From: Callorhinus ursinus
Lineage: Eukaryota > Chordata > Mammalia > Carnivora > Otariidae
Direction of reading: 5' to 3'
Assembly: GCF_003265705.1 (NCBI RefSeq)
Contig: NW_020313157.1
Coordinates: forward strand, 62,001 to 126,000
DNA length: 64,000 bases
Both the position numbers and the translations under genes were made by a program. This document shows, in pieces, positions 37,221 through 49,849 of the stretch; the stretch's first letter is position 1; each line of letters begins with the position of its first letter. The notes beneath the pieces are model-generated. The model worked only from the letters and a program-made list of their open reading frames with translations, ran no database searches and was not told the DNA's origin.

Positions 37221-39481
37221 GAGTCCAAAGCAGTCTACAGATACGAGATTGTGAGGCAGGGGATCTTACACGGAGTTTGCCAAGCCAGGCTCTCACTCCT
37301 GCCTAGACTTCTGGTCTGTAGAGGCAAGGGAAAGATTCTCTTCTAACATGATTGCATGTAGCTCTAGCAGTCAACTTACAGATACTTGTGGAGTTAAGCA
37401 CTATCTAATTTATGAGTTACAGATGTAGTTAGAAGTGCTGTGTTTGAGCCTAACGTTATGTTGGAGTAAAATAAACAACTGTGCTGCCCGTTGAGTGGGA
37501 AACGAGAACCTGTATTTGTTAAAGTGCTTCGTGAACTCTACTGACAGATGCAAATATTACTTAAGATCTGAATTTAGTTGAAATGAGCAGGATTATAATG
37601 AAATACAATAGAGCTGTATTGGTACCCACACCCGGATTCTAGCATGGGGAAGTGATTTTCTTATAGGGACATAGTAAGAACACTAATTTCAGTCTCTGTA
37701 TTTTACTCTGTATATCTCAATTAAGAGCCTTTATGCCACCTCAGACCTTATTCTTCCTGTAGCATCACTTCCCCATGCCTCCTGTCCCAGAGATGGTGGG
37801 CAAGACCCTGGGGGAGCAGAAAGGGAAGTGAAAAACCCTCACCGCCCCCCCCCCCCCCCGATGAAGTTCCCAGTGGCGTGTAGCTCTCCTGGACAGCCCA
37901 ACTGCAGCAAGGAGGTCTGGAGGACTGTGCCCCCACCACACACAGAAGTGTTGCAGAGTATGCTTTCTAAAGAGTATGCATTCTGATCCCTGGGGTGTCT
38001 GCCCTGTCACCAGAAGCTCTAGTGCCCTCCTAATTATATCCAAGATACAGTCTGAAAGACGTTTGGGAAAATGAATCCATGCCAGTCACACACGTACAAC
38101 ACTGTATACAAAGGGGGTACCATACCATAACCCTGCGGTTCTAAGAGCCTGCTATTTGGAGAGCGATGGTTAAGTTAAGTGATATTTCCCTTCCCTGTGG
38201 AGGGTCCACTGAGGTCTGGATCCCAGAATGGCTCACCCTGGTCTGGGTGTCTGAGGCACCCCGTGAGAAGACAGAAGCTAACCTGCCCAGGAAGAGGGCC
38301 TCCTCATCCCACCCAGATGTTCATCCCACTTTATCACTCTGGTTTCCCGAGCTTTTCCAATGAAAAACCAAAGGACTGTCAAAAGAAAATCCTTCGGTTT
38401 TCATTGCTGCTGGTATAATCCACTGATTGATAGGTTGTTGCTTTCCCCTCATCCAGAAAGAAAGGATCTGGAACACTGTTCCAGATCAGGCATTTTTTTT
38501 TTTTTTTTTTTGCGTTTGGGAAAATGCTCTGCTCTTGGCAGTTGTCAGTGGCTGGAAAGGAGCTACAGCTAATACCAGGAAGAGGAAGAAACAGAGCACA
38601 TGGAGGGTATGTGGGCTTTGGAATTCCTCAGCTCTGCCCTAGCTATTGCATTAGTTCCTTCCCTGATCCAACTGCAAATCAATCCGTTTTCAAACAGAGG
38701 GTGTTACAGGCATTTATATTTTCCAACTGACCCATCTCACACTCATCACTAATAAACATGCAGCAGAACATAGTAAGATGCCACAGTCCTTCTGAAAGAG
38801 GTGGAGGACTTCTGACATATCCCTTGGTGACTCTGGACTGCAGGATCTGACAGGTCCCTAGGAGGCCGCAGAAACCCTTTCCAATTCCTGGTTTGGGATA
38901 GCTTGAGCTATCCTGCAGATGAATGGGTTCTCACTTTCATGCAAATAAACATCTACCGGACAACCAAGAAGGCTCAGGGTGCAAACCCTCCTTTCTCAAA
39001 TCGTAGAATATCACAACTTCAGGCTGTATAGTCTGGGTTAGCATAATGTACACTGGTTTGAGAAGATCTTAGGATAGAAATGGTAATAATGGCCAAGATT
39101 TGGGGCAAATCTTTCAGGGTCATTCAGAGCAAAGACAATGAGTTAATCTCTGTCCACTGCAAAGAGACACGGAACAGCTGGTGCCAATCAACCTGTTTCC
39201 ACAGGAAGAAATAAGAGGATTCACAGGACCTCAGACCACACATCCTGGATTGCCACAATAGGGGAAAAATCTTGGAAGTATTAGGGTGGGAACCACTTGA
39301 ATGTACTGGGAAAGAATTTAGAGAGAGATGGGTTAGAAGGGGATGTTCCCATTCACTTTCCTAAGGAGAGTCGTCTGAGGGCTCAGTGGCTCAGTGAACA
39401 TATCCACTAAGGAAACACTCCTCTTTGACTGCTCTAGCCTGTCCTAGCTTTAGTCTAGATCACAACATTTGTAGACCATTT

Positions 39482-39539
39482 GTCTACAAGTATATACTTG
39501 TAGACCATGGCGGGGGGTGAGGGGGGGTGGGGGGGGCGG
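39482..39539. repeat. 24-bp perfect palindrome adjoining a G-run
   Basis: Positions 39482-39505 are a perfect inverted repeat (arm gtctacaagtat, no spacer). The flanking word tgtagaccat occurs at 39471-39480 and again at the right arm. From 39511 onward there are G-runs of 6, 7 and 8, a candidate quadruplex on the plus strand (the template strand for RBFOX1). Confidence 0.9.
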
Positions 39540-40666
39540 TGACCAAGCTTTATTCTAAAAGCTTCTCAAGATACATGGGAGAGGATCTTAACCAGTCCCA
39601 GACTCAAAACATCTATAAAGCCACTTCAAATGTAGCAAAACTTCCCCAAAAAGACTCAAGTAGAAATGGAAGAAATTCTCCAAATGAACAACATGAAGGC
39701 ATCTCAACTTGACTCTGACATTTCTGAATGTTGCTCACTTCCTTAGCCTGGATTTGAACTGATCACCTTCCCCAACCACTTAATACATTTTTCAGCCTCA
39801 TGTTTTCTCTGCTCAGAACCAGTGCAGAAAACATCTTCTGGACTCTCTAGCTTCTAAACAGGAAACCGTAGAGTTCGCCTATCCAAACTGTCACACATCT
39901 GAACTCTGTATACGTAAGTTCACTTCTAACACCTGTAACAGCTATGAGAAACAGACCATTCCACCCATGGCAAATCAGATGGCATCTCTCCGTGCAATTC
40001 AAAACTTCTTCTAATTCTGAATCCCAACAGATCAGGTCTGAGATAGGAACCTTGATTCTGGATTCATCAGAGTAGAGTAATAGCCACTACCTGGGAGTTG
40101 AGAAGACACAGTAAATCCTGCTTTTGGCCATAATTCCTTCACTCTGGAATGCCTCCTCCAATAAAAGACCCATAGCCATGCTCTCTGTAATGCCAAGCTC
40201 AAGGCCATCCTCCTCATAGAAAGGCTGTTTCACCTTCTTTGTGTGTTGACAACTGTTTTACCAAAATCACTAAGAAATCCCCATCATGCTTTGAAATCAA
40301 CATGGCCCCCAGCTAGGGTTCAGTCTACCGGCGGAACCACAAAGAGTAAGCTCAGAAAGTTAATCTCCTCTCTGAGCCACCTCCTCCATCTGTGAATGGA
40401 CGTCATGGTGCATTCTGACTGCTTTATAAGGCAGTAGTGAGGTTGACATGAGGGTTACCGGTTACCAGTCAGCGACCAAATGAGTGTCAGTTATTGATGC
40501 TTTCAAGGTAGCATTGCCTTCTGTCCCAGATGGGGTCGCCACACTAAAGCCCCTGGAGTACATGTGTCAGAACTACCCCTGAAGTAAGCATCTGGAGCCC
40601 CCATACACTATGTAAGCAGATCAAAGATTCTGAGAGGTTAACCAGCAGGGTGAGAAGAACAAGCAA

Positions 40667-40679
40667 GTGCGCGCGCGTG

Positions 40680-40725
<46 letters not shown>
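40667..40725. repeat. (CG)n-(CA)n alternating purine-pyrimidine tract
   Basis: About 18 bases of alternating GC (with one GT) pass directly into about 20 CA units. This is a classic Z-DNA-forming composition. Confidence 0.95.
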
Positions 40726-40726
<1 letters not shown>

Positions 40727-40879
40727 TACTCTCACTTGGAGACAAAACACAAAGTCAGGATGCACTGCCAAGATCCAGATGATCTGTCACAGTATTTTAA
40801 TTCCAGGTGAGTATCCCTCACCTCTAAGAGACCAGTTCTTGGGGGCACACAAACTCTTTCAATATTCATTTGACCAAAT

Positions 40880-41225
40880 GAATGAAAATCTAACTCTGGA
40901 ATGGTACTGTCCAATAAACATATAATGAGCCAAAGATGAGCCATTTTAACTTTTATAGTAGCCATATTAAAAAAGTGAAAAGAGGGGCAATTCATTTTTA
41001 TATATTTAATCCAACATATTAAAATAGTACCATTCCAATGTGTAACCAACTTAAAGATTATTAATGAAATATTTTACATAATTTTTGTCCTAAGGTTTCA
41101 AAATCTAGTATGTATTTTATATTTATAGCTCACCTCAATTTGGACCAGCCATATTTCAAGGGCCCTATAGCCAAATGTGGTTATTGGCCACCATACTGCA
41201 AAGCACAACTCTAGAAAAACCTATC
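40880..41225. mobile_element. hAT-type (MER1-like) non-autonomous DNA transposon
   Basis: 'ggtactgtccaataaacata' at one end and 'tggttattggccaccatact' plus 'aaagcacaactctaga' at the other, with an AT-rich centre including 'attaatgaaatattttacat' and 'catatttcaagggccctata'. The order matches a common mammalian hAT element; the subfamily is not certain. Confidence 0.65.
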
Positions 41226-41284
41226 CTGTGTTCTCCTTACCACTGAAAGGGGAAAGATTCCTGACTGATCAGCTCTGTAGTTCC

Positions 41285-41465
41285 TAAAGAATTAGGAGTT
41301 ACCTGGGAGAACTTGTAAGAATGCAGATTTTCAGGCTCCCTCTCCAGACCTATAAATCAGAATCTCTGGGGCAGGGACATGGAAAAAGGAAATGGATTCT
41401 GCATTTTTAATAAGTCCTGCAGGTGATTTTCATGCACTCTAATGTTTGATAACTGCTGTTCTATT
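41285..41465. mobile_element. MER5-like hAT element
   Basis: 'ttacctgggagaacttgtaa', 'aatcagaatctctggggcag', 'aagtcctgcaggtgattttc' follow the MER5 order. Confidence 0.75.
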
Positions 41466-42724
41466 TTTTAATTCAAATTCTGCACTGATAATAGCACTCC
41501 CTCACTCAGGCTAATTAAGAACTATCTGGATATCTTTAATTTTTATAAGTAAACTCAGAGAAATTTTATTTTTATAGGGTATCACTATTGCCTGTAACAA
41601 GCTTTGAACTATGCCTAGTACACGGCAAGCTCTCAATAAATATTATAATTATTTTTACCAAGTTCCTTTGTTTATATGTTCCCTGAATACCCTGCACTCT
41701 TCTAATACACATCACATTTTATTGAAACAGACCAATTAACTACAAATCAATTTGCTGCATGACGCCTTTGCTGAATAATCAAATCACCAAAACGTAAGGA
41801 AGACAATTAGATAAAGTTTGCCGAAGAATCAATTAGGGGAATGGCCCTTTTGGAAACCTCTAAATATTATCTGAGACGGTATGGATGCGCGAGTGTGTGT
41901 TTATGTGCCTGTGCATGCAACGTACATGCGCAGGTTGGGCGGGGATAGGATGGAAGAGGGAGATGACACCCCACGTGGCCATGAACTTGCTTCTAATAAT
42001 TACTTCATAAAGTATATAGCAGCCCGTTCACAGGGGATTGTTTTGATGGCTTTGGCCATTCATTTGGCCAAGGCTTTTGTGCAGACCCCCACCCTTACCT
42101 AGTGTCCAGTACTCATAGAGAACTGGGAGTGTGTCCCCAGGTTGGAGTCCCATGCCTCTAAGACAGTGCCTGGCCCAGTGGAGGAGGCAAGACTTGCTGC
42201 CAGACAGAGACCCAGCCTCTACCTGCACCCCGTAAACACACAAGCATGCATACACACTCTCTTGAGCAGGGGGCGGCTGGGATTCAGCAGCCAAAACAGC
42301 TAGGTCAAAGTTTCTGTTAGTTTTTAGGGGATGGATTATCCATTTTTAGCCACTGATTTTCAGCAAAAGAAAGATTTTTGGAGAACTGACCCGGAACACA
42401 CATTGCTTGTTCAACCCTATCTCCCGGAATACACAGGATGCTCCCCAGCAAGGCAGCTGCTTCCCGTCATCACTCTGTCCCTGCACCTAGACTAGTCCCC
42501 AGCACGTCAGAGTATTCAACACACACCTGCTGCAGGAAGGGGACGCACCAAGTCAAATCAACACCCAGTGGAATAGCCATGTGGAGAGCCGCTTGGTTCC
42601 CTTAGGGCCCCTCAACATTTTAACAACTATGCTCCCCGACTCACTAGTTTTTCAAGAGAGCAAGAGGACTCCATCTCGAGGCAAAGGTCAATGGTCCAAG
42701 GTCAAAATACAAGGAGCACGTGGG

Positions 42725-42900
42725 GGCAGTGTGGTCTAGTGGAAAGAACTCTGTCATCAGACAGACTCCATTGGGATTGGGGGCAAGTTACCAAAGTCCT
42801 CTGAGCCTGAATATTGTTTTTTCTTTTTTTAACCTCCAAGAGGAGGAGGAGGAGAACAACTATCTCACTGAGCTGATGTGATAAATCATACGTGCATATA
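42725..42900 (-). repeat. MIR SINE fragment, reverse
   Basis: 'cagtgtggtctagtggaaag' and 'gggggcaagttaccaaagtc' followed by 'ctctgagcctg' match the reverse MIR start. Confidence 0.65.
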
Positions 42901-42907
42901 TGCACGC

Positions 42908-42948
<41 letters not shown>

Positions 42949-42949
42949 G
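42901..42949. repeat. (CA)n microsatellite
   Basis: About 20 CA units with a few CG interruptions at both ends. Confidence 0.95.
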
Positions 42950-43224
42950 GTCTCTACGTATACGTACAATTTATCATGCTTGCTAGCGCACAGAATTTGC
43001 TCAAAAATGACAGGAAGTTATCGTCACACCCTGGAGAACTCAGCGAAGCCCGTTTGAGGGACCAGGACTGCAGGGATGGAGGGCTCCCGCCTCATGGCGA
43101 CAAGAAGTCTTAGCACTCCATGGAAATAACTGACGTAGCCTTGGAGCAAGAGGGAGAGCGTGGACATTTAACACGGACTGAACCTCATCCGCTTCGAATC
43201 TGCCGGCCTGTTTGTTCTCCGGTC

Positions 43225-43975
43225 AAAATACAGCCCAAAGCCACAACCGCCTTTTTGGCTCTTCCAGCCCCATCGTCCTAACCCAGGCCCCTGCCACCCC
43301 TCCCTGGACTGCTGTAAGAGACTCCCAACTAGTGCTCCCTCTCCTGCTCTTGTCCTTTGGCAATCTGTTCTCCACGATGCCGTCTAACTCATCATTAAAA
43401 TGATAAGGCAGATCACAGCTGACCCTCCAACGCCTTCCTACCACACTTAAATCTTGAGTGGTTTCAGATTCTCCAAGTCCTCATTTGTCCTGAGCCCTAG
43501 CGGTCTTCCTGATTTGATCTTGCAAACTCTTGACTTGTACTCATAAGCTGTGGCCTTGCTGCACATCCTGCTGAGCCTGGCCACCTCAGGCATGCCTCAA
43601 CCACATGGCATTTGCATCTGCTGCTTATTCAGCCTGAAATGAATCCCACAGTGCCATACCTGGCTCACACCCTCACTTGATTCAGGTCCCTCCCTGTTCA
43701 AACGTCACCCCCTCAGAGAGGTCCTCTCTGCTCACTGAACCTAAAGTGACATTGTATCCTATTTTCTCTCCGGCATTATAGCTGTTGTACAACTTGCCAT
43801 GCAAGAAGATCACATGCCTTTTCATCTACATGTCGGGCGTCTGGTCTCCACTAGAAGGGAGGCTCTTCGAAGGGAGAGGCTTTTCCTGGCTTATTGAATG
43901 CTATGTCCTGAGGGCTCAGAACACTTGCTGATACATGGTGATGACTCACTACATATTAATGAACTGAAGTGAATT
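43225..43975 (+). mobile_element. LINE-2 (L2) 3' fragment, about 750 bp
   Basis: L2 phrases in order: 'cctccctggactgctgtaag', 'gatcacagctgaccctccaa', 'caaacgtcaccccctcagag', 'tctccactagaagggaggct', 'tggcttattgaatgctatgt'. Non-coding remnant. Confidence 0.8.
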
Positions 43976-46745
43976 TCTAGCTGTTCTGCCAAAATCACTA
44001 ACTTGGTTTTTCAACCTTCATTCGAGTATAAGACCCATATTCTCCTTCTACTACAATCACCAGCCCGTCCTGGAAAAGGTCCATTGAGTCACAGTGGCAG
44101 GGAGACCTCGAGTCTGAGAAGGGAAAATCATCTTGTCCCTTTGGCCATCTCTTGCAGGATCCAACTCATGAAAGGTTCGTCATGGTACAGAATGAGAACC
44201 CCATGCATGCTGGGGGTTCAGTGCTGCAAAGACTGCTTGCCAGAGACACCCACATGGGCACTTTGTCTTTCAGGAGCAACCAAACCAAACGCAAAACGAA
44301 ACAACGAATACCAGTGCTAGAGACACTATTGAATAAGAAAACAAATACAGTCTCACAAAGTGCACGTGCGAGCAAGAAAAGTTTCTTCTACGTGGCTAGC
44401 AAAAGCAGAGTCAACATTTTGGCATCCTCTCCAAAAGACCCAAGTATAAATCGTCACTTTTCCTCCGGGGACAGGAAGAAAACCCCTTCAGTGCCACAGA
44501 TCCTACTGTCTGGCGGTTTTCATCTTACCATCTTTACCCCAAACCACCGACAAAACTGGCCAGATCTGCCCGACAGGCAGCTGTGTAAGAATAATATGCC
44601 TTTATAAGAATTTCAGTTATAAAATCCATTGAGCCCTCAAAACTGAGATTTTAAGTGTCTCGCTGATTTCTTTCTTCACTTAAAAAGAGAGAAGTTGCCT
44701 TTTGTCGAACACTGAAATCCAGGAGATGCCAGGATTCGAGAGACCTGCCCTAAGGAGTGTTGTTCTGCACGTGGGGATGGTGTTGGTTAGGATGGGGGTG
44801 CCCCAGGTTCGCCCAGCACCGGGGGAGATGAGGCACTCGGAGACTTTGTTGAAACCATGAATTACAACCTTTGCTGACCGACCGATTCTGATTTTCCATA
44901 TTTACTCTGTGAGGAGGGAGGACTGGCTGGGAGATAATTTGACATTTGATTGATATGGGTATCTCCTTTTTCATGCTTGGTTCAAAATTCAGAGTTCAAA
45001 TTGAACCTTTATGAAGCATACAACGTATTATTAATATGGCCATCAAAGCAACAGGGATATCTCTCTCAATTTGAAATCGGATCAATAGCAATTCATTAAG
45101 AATCTACTGAGCAGCTGTCCTAAATCAGATAAGGTGGGTGAAAACACTCGCTCTACCCAGGCGAACTTTCATTATCTGTGCCCTCTTTTAGGAATAGTGA
45201 ATGTAGACCACTTGCTTACAAGGCAGGGTTTGTTAAGTCATGGGACGAAATCAATGTCTACCTCTTAAAGCTGCAACTTTGCAGTGTTTGATCTATGAGG
45301 TCAAAATACAACTTAAGATACACGGGGACATGCGTACATTTTAAACGGGAGAGGTAGAGGCGGTAGAAGGCAGCATGTCCACCAATGGCATCTATTCACA
45401 TTTTAGGCCAACATCCCTCCCCACCCTAGTCAGTTATCCCTTCAGATGCATGCTCCCTTTCCTAGGTTTTGAAGATGCCAACTGTCTCTTGCATCCCAGG
45501 AACATTCCCTGCCGCCCCCAGCTACGCAACTATCCACCTTCTACTATTTATTAGTGAAGTGTTAGGGATGTCACCACCTCTCACAGGGAGAAACCGATGT
45601 TTGAGGCTAGGAGTTGAGGCAGGAAAATAGGGGAGCCCTTATCTAAGGGGTTTTATAGAAATGGAGTAAGCTGTCGCTTTAAAATATAAGCATGCATACC
45701 TCCTGAATTCCCAGGGTAAGACTTTCAGCCATTAAAAATATGGAGACCGATTCTATCAATGAAACTGGCCCTTCCTTTTGCTGGAGACATGTTCCTAGCA
45801 AACTGTTCGTCCTTTAGTTCCTTCTCACCAAAGACTCAGTAGGGAGTGAAGCGTTAGCAAACGAGCCTTCATTTACTGCTCCATTGATAAAATGTGATTG
45901 GTAGCAGATGAAGTTCTATCTGCAAGGCTCTGTGTAATGTAGGCTTTTGAAGGTCATTTCATACTCAACTACATGTTCATGAGCTGTACAGTCCTCCCTT
46001 GTTGGATAGAAGCAACATATTGGTAAGATTTCCTAGTAATTGTTTTGGTGAAAGTCCAGGCTTAAAAGCAACAAAACAAAACCACCCCAAAACCAAACCA
46101 AAATCAAACCAAAAAACCAAAAAACCCCGAATCTGTTGGCACTCACCTATCTTGACATTTAATCAAGTAATTCCATGCTAATGAAAGTCCAAACATAACT
46201 GTTCTGAACCACATCAAAGCAAAAAGACAGGTGTTATTTTGACGGACACATCATGCAACTGTGCAGTTTCCATTTGCCAATGCCCTGATTCCAAAAGCAG
46301 AAGACTTTGTCTCTCTAAATCCTGCTACTTGTAATAGGTTTTAAAAGAAAGGAGATGGAGGATCTTTGATTAATAGAATGAAGATCCCCTTCTCATGAGA
46401 CAGAGATAATTATATTCCCCAATGCCTCTAGCTTTCTGGATTCAGTCTTTTATAACCATTCAATAAAGATCCCAAATAATTCATATATACATCTGTGTGA
46501 ACCCAGGCAAAATACGTCAAAAAACATACAAGTCACATGTATGTGTCCTTAATCTCCCCCGTTCAGCATTTTAACATAAGAGCACTGCTTTTACCGTGAT
46601 CGTATTGTGGCTTCATTCAACATAGTCTTACTTTTCTAGGTCATGTATCATTAAGACTGGAAATAAAATATCCAAGTTAGCAAAACGCCTTTTTAGACAG
46701 CGGAGCCTAAAGGCTTCGGCTATGCTCCAAAGATATATGGACTTT

Positions 46746-46850
46746 GTTTTTGTTTTTTGTCTTTTTTTTTTTTTAAACTCAACTTTCTAGAGTGACCAAC
46801 TGCAGCATGTGAAGGAAAAAAAAAAAGAGAGAAAGAGAGAGAGAGAGAGA
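46746..46850. repeat. T-rich then GA-rich low complexity near the 53-nt exon
   Basis: Oligo-T at 46746-46774 and an (A)n(GA)n run at 46815-46850. Both lie in the intron just downstream (transcript sense) of the 53-nt exon, where they read as A-rich and CU-rich RNA. The CU-rich stretch could be a PTB-type binding region; that is inference. Confidence 0.8.
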
Positions 46851-46897
46851 ATACTGAGCTTTGGATGGATGCATCAAGAAGTAGCAACGTTTGTTAC

Positions 46898-46950
46898 CTG
46901 CAGAGGTGTTACAAGAAATTTCATCTGCTGCAACGAAGACGAACTGATTT
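46898..46950 (-). CDS. RBFOX1: RBFOX1 53-nt alternative cassette exon (A53-type)
   Basis: This is a 53-nt exon on the minus strand. It is bounded by a pyrimidine-rich acceptor ending CTCTTCCAG just above 46950 and a donor GTAACA just below 46898. With two bases (AG) from the upstream exon it reads RNQFVFVAADEISCNTSA and leaves one base for the next exon. This matches the residues I recall for the alternative C-terminus of mammalian RBFOX1. Its length is not a multiple of three, so inclusion shifts the next exon into another frame (ending TALVP) and removes the FAPY end. In the published family, the skipped form is mainly nuclear and the included form cytoplasmic. No in-frame stop occurs within the exon. 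Two GCAUG motifs lie 176 and 275 nt upstream in the intron, which could mediate RBFOX-dependent repression. The splice sites and length are seen directly; the regulation is inferred. Confidence 0.93.
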
Positions 46951-47126
46951 CTGGAAGAGAAGATAAAATTCACAATACTGCTCGCTCAGGGGGAAATGTG
47001 CTCTCTGCCAACTGGGTGAATGTATTCAGATGCGGGGAGGGAGGGGTGCTTCGTTCGAATGGATGTTGCAAGGAAATGTGTGGATAAATCTCAGACCTTG
47101 AGAGTTTAGAAAGATCGTGAAACAGG

Positions 47127-47230
47127 CATGCGGGGACCTCGCCAACGGAATCATGGTGATGTGAGAACGGGGGCCATGTACACACTGTTGCACCGTCATA
47201 TTAATACTAAGTGTTACCAGAACGTCATGC
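47127..47230 (-). promoter_or_regulatory. Pair of GCAUG motifs upstream of the 53-nt exon
   Basis: GCATG occurs in transcript sense at 47131-47127 (within GCATGC) and at 47230-47226. These are 176 and 275 nt upstream of the 53-nt exon's acceptor. RBFOX binding upstream of an exon generally represses it, which would favour the nuclear isoform. The motifs are short and expected by chance about once per kilobase, so this is suggestive only. Confidence 0.4.
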
Positions 47231-48888
47231 CAGGGGATGTTGCTAAGGCTAGGGCAATTCAAACTGTGCTTGGATTTCTGTGCTAAACGGAGACTACATT
47301 TAAAGAAAATACGGACGGTCTGTTGGGGAAAAGGGGATACTAGCTATGAAAATCATAAAATTCCAGACTTTTTGTTATTGTGGTATAATATCAAAAACAT
47401 TTTTCTTTAAAAGGAAAGAAAAAGAAATGCTGTCATTTCAGAAGAGAATGTTATATGGTATCATGTTATGGATAATAATTTCCTCACCAAACTAGGCTGG
47501 CTACATAAAGAAGGTAAGAGCACTCATCTGTTGGAATAAATCCTATCTTATCAAATTATTTTTAATGATGCAGTATTTAAAAGAAAATTAAAATGAAAAA
47601 TGCCATTTTACTTTGATTTAGTAAATCCGGAAAGATGATAAAACTCTCTTAAGATGTTTCCAACGGTGGCATTTGCACAATGAAATGTGTTCTAATTCAG
47701 ACCTACTGTTTATTTCTCCAGAAATAAGAACGTCTGTGGGAGGTAGATTATAAAAATGCCCCCAGTAAGATTGGCTAGGCTCTTAAATGTCTCAAAATCA
47801 GCAGTACAGAGTCTTCTGGTTCTCATGTGTTAGATTTTACTGTGCATATGAATCATTAAGAAGCAAGATAAATGCATTTTTTGGGTCTTAGTTTGGTCTT
47901 GTTCAAATGTTTTAACGCTTTCAAAAGTATCTAGTGATTGAGCATTTCTTAAAACATCTTAAGAAAGTTTTACTGTTGCAAGAGGTACACCCTGGAATAT
48001 AAACAGAGCTACCATTGGAAAATTCACTAGAATTTAGCATCCAGTTGAAAATTCTAGCCATTTCCACACCAATGAAACCTAAACAAAATTATGCATGCTC
48101 TGAGAATAGTATTCTGTATGTTTCTCTTCCACATAACAGAAGTCAGCCAAGTTCACTCATCACCTCTCTTAAAAGACTAAAAGTTAGTGTTCCTGGATTT
48201 TTGCTGTCTTTTTGCTTGGACACAGACTTTTTGAGCCCCACCAATACCTGGCTTCAAATTTCTGAGGTTTGAGGAGCAGTACAATTAATATCCCTGAACA
48301 TGAAGATGTTTGGGTTGAATATTAGTTTTGACTGGTTTACCTTTGACTTACTCAAGGGGCAGTAAGATATGGACACCCCAGTTACATGTATGAGATTGTT
48401 GGGGGGCCAAACAAGCACTTGGAAGGACTTCTGTTTATAGTATGCCCACAAGGAGAACACTACCAAGAACACTACCATAACCAAGAGTGGCCACCTGGTT
48501 TATCCAGAGGGGCAGGCTCTTTGGTATAGCCATTCTCCTATTTATGGGACGGGCCTCATTAGTTAAGTAGTTCTATCCAGTCCAGACCCTATAATTCCAG
48601 AAGACTCTGGCACCTTGCATCCCACTTCTGCATTTTCCCTAAGGAACTGTCCCACCTGCTAGACATTAAGAAAACCATGAGAGGCAACCAACAGAAGTAA
48701 AATGATGACTGAATGAACAGGGAAAACTTCTAAGAACGCAGCCTACAAGTATGTTTATAAAGATACTAGACCTTCAGTTTAATTTTACCCAGAAGTTTAG
48801 GACATACGATGGTTGTCCTTCACAGCACTGTTCCTTGGGACATGATACACTAACTCTGAAAACTAATGCTACCATTTCTCCATTCCCT

Positions 48889-48890
<2 letters not shown>

Positions 48891-48927
<37 letters not shown>
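48891..48927. repeat. (CT)n microsatellite
   Basis: About 17 CT units. Confidence 0.97.
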
Positions 48928-48930
<3 letters not shown>

Positions 48931-49849
48931 TAACCTATATATTTTGAATTTTTTAGAGTGTCTTTGTGATGCCTGCGCAAAGTTCTGAACAAAGGGGATG
49001 ACTCAAGCCGACTATCAAATCGAATGTATGTCAAAGCATAAAGTTATCACCAATAATGATACCGTATGGGATAGGCCATGGCCTTTGCAGCAGTGCAAAA
49101 AAGGAATTATTAAAGAGTACTTGCAAAAAATAGTAGCCATCTGGATGTATCAATTCTACACTGATTTTTTTTTTTAATTCCACGTAAACATCCAGGAAGG
49201 TTTCCCTAACATTTCAGAAAACTGCCTTTCTATGGAGCTCATTAATTCCATGGAGTCAACTGACGTGATCAGCCCTTGCCCCACTATGCTACCCTTTCAC
49301 CAACTGATTATGAGTACAATGAATAGGAAATGCCTGCAAATTATAGCCTGGGGAGGGATGTCAGGCCAACGTGGCCCACATGTGAAGCCAACAGAGGAAT
49401 CTGGGTAGAGTTATAAGGGGCAGGTTTCATGGCGATGTCTCTGTCCACTATGTTATACCATTTTTATATACAGTCTGTTTCTCCCCACTTGACCTTTCAG
49501 ACAAACGATCTATCTTAGCCCATAAATGGATCATATGTGACCCTCTCTGTGGAATCATTTACCCTAAATGACCAGAGAGAGGTATGATCAAAGAGATTAA
49601 TGATGTAGCTGCGAAGTCAGCTCCTCCCCTAGCAAGGTCAGGACAAACTGAATAACCACAGCAGTGCAGGTACACTCTGGACAGTGGGCTCACCTCTCAG
49701 AGCAGAGAGGAGGCTGGTACGGGGCCTGACCCTTTAAGTCAATCCTAGTCTGCTCTGCACTCTCAACATAGACTGAAGAATTTAAACTTCAAAAGCAGTT
49801 GCACTTGACTTTCAGCAAACTGGTGGTAGATGATAAAGTCTGGCCAAGT

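Larger units (their letters stand above)
32922..46897 (-). other. RBFOX1 intron between the 76-nt and 53-nt exons (13,976 nt)
   Basis: Long intron. Recognisable content: MIR-like fragments (about 33660-33835, 37065-37220, 42725-42900), L2 (36140-36640 and 43225-43975), hAT-type DNA elements (40880-41225, 41285-41465), a palindrome with an adjoining G-run (39482-39539) and (CA)n tracts at 40667-40725 and 42901-42949. No Can-SINE or young L1 was seen. The stretches 34400-36100, 37250-39450 and 44000-46890 hold nothing I can name. Confidence 0.85.

Noticed and set aside
44152..44607. Open frame of 151 codons on the plus strand, inside an RBFOX1 intron
   Set aside because: No recognisable domain; composition and context look like random intronic sequence, and it lies antisense to the gene.
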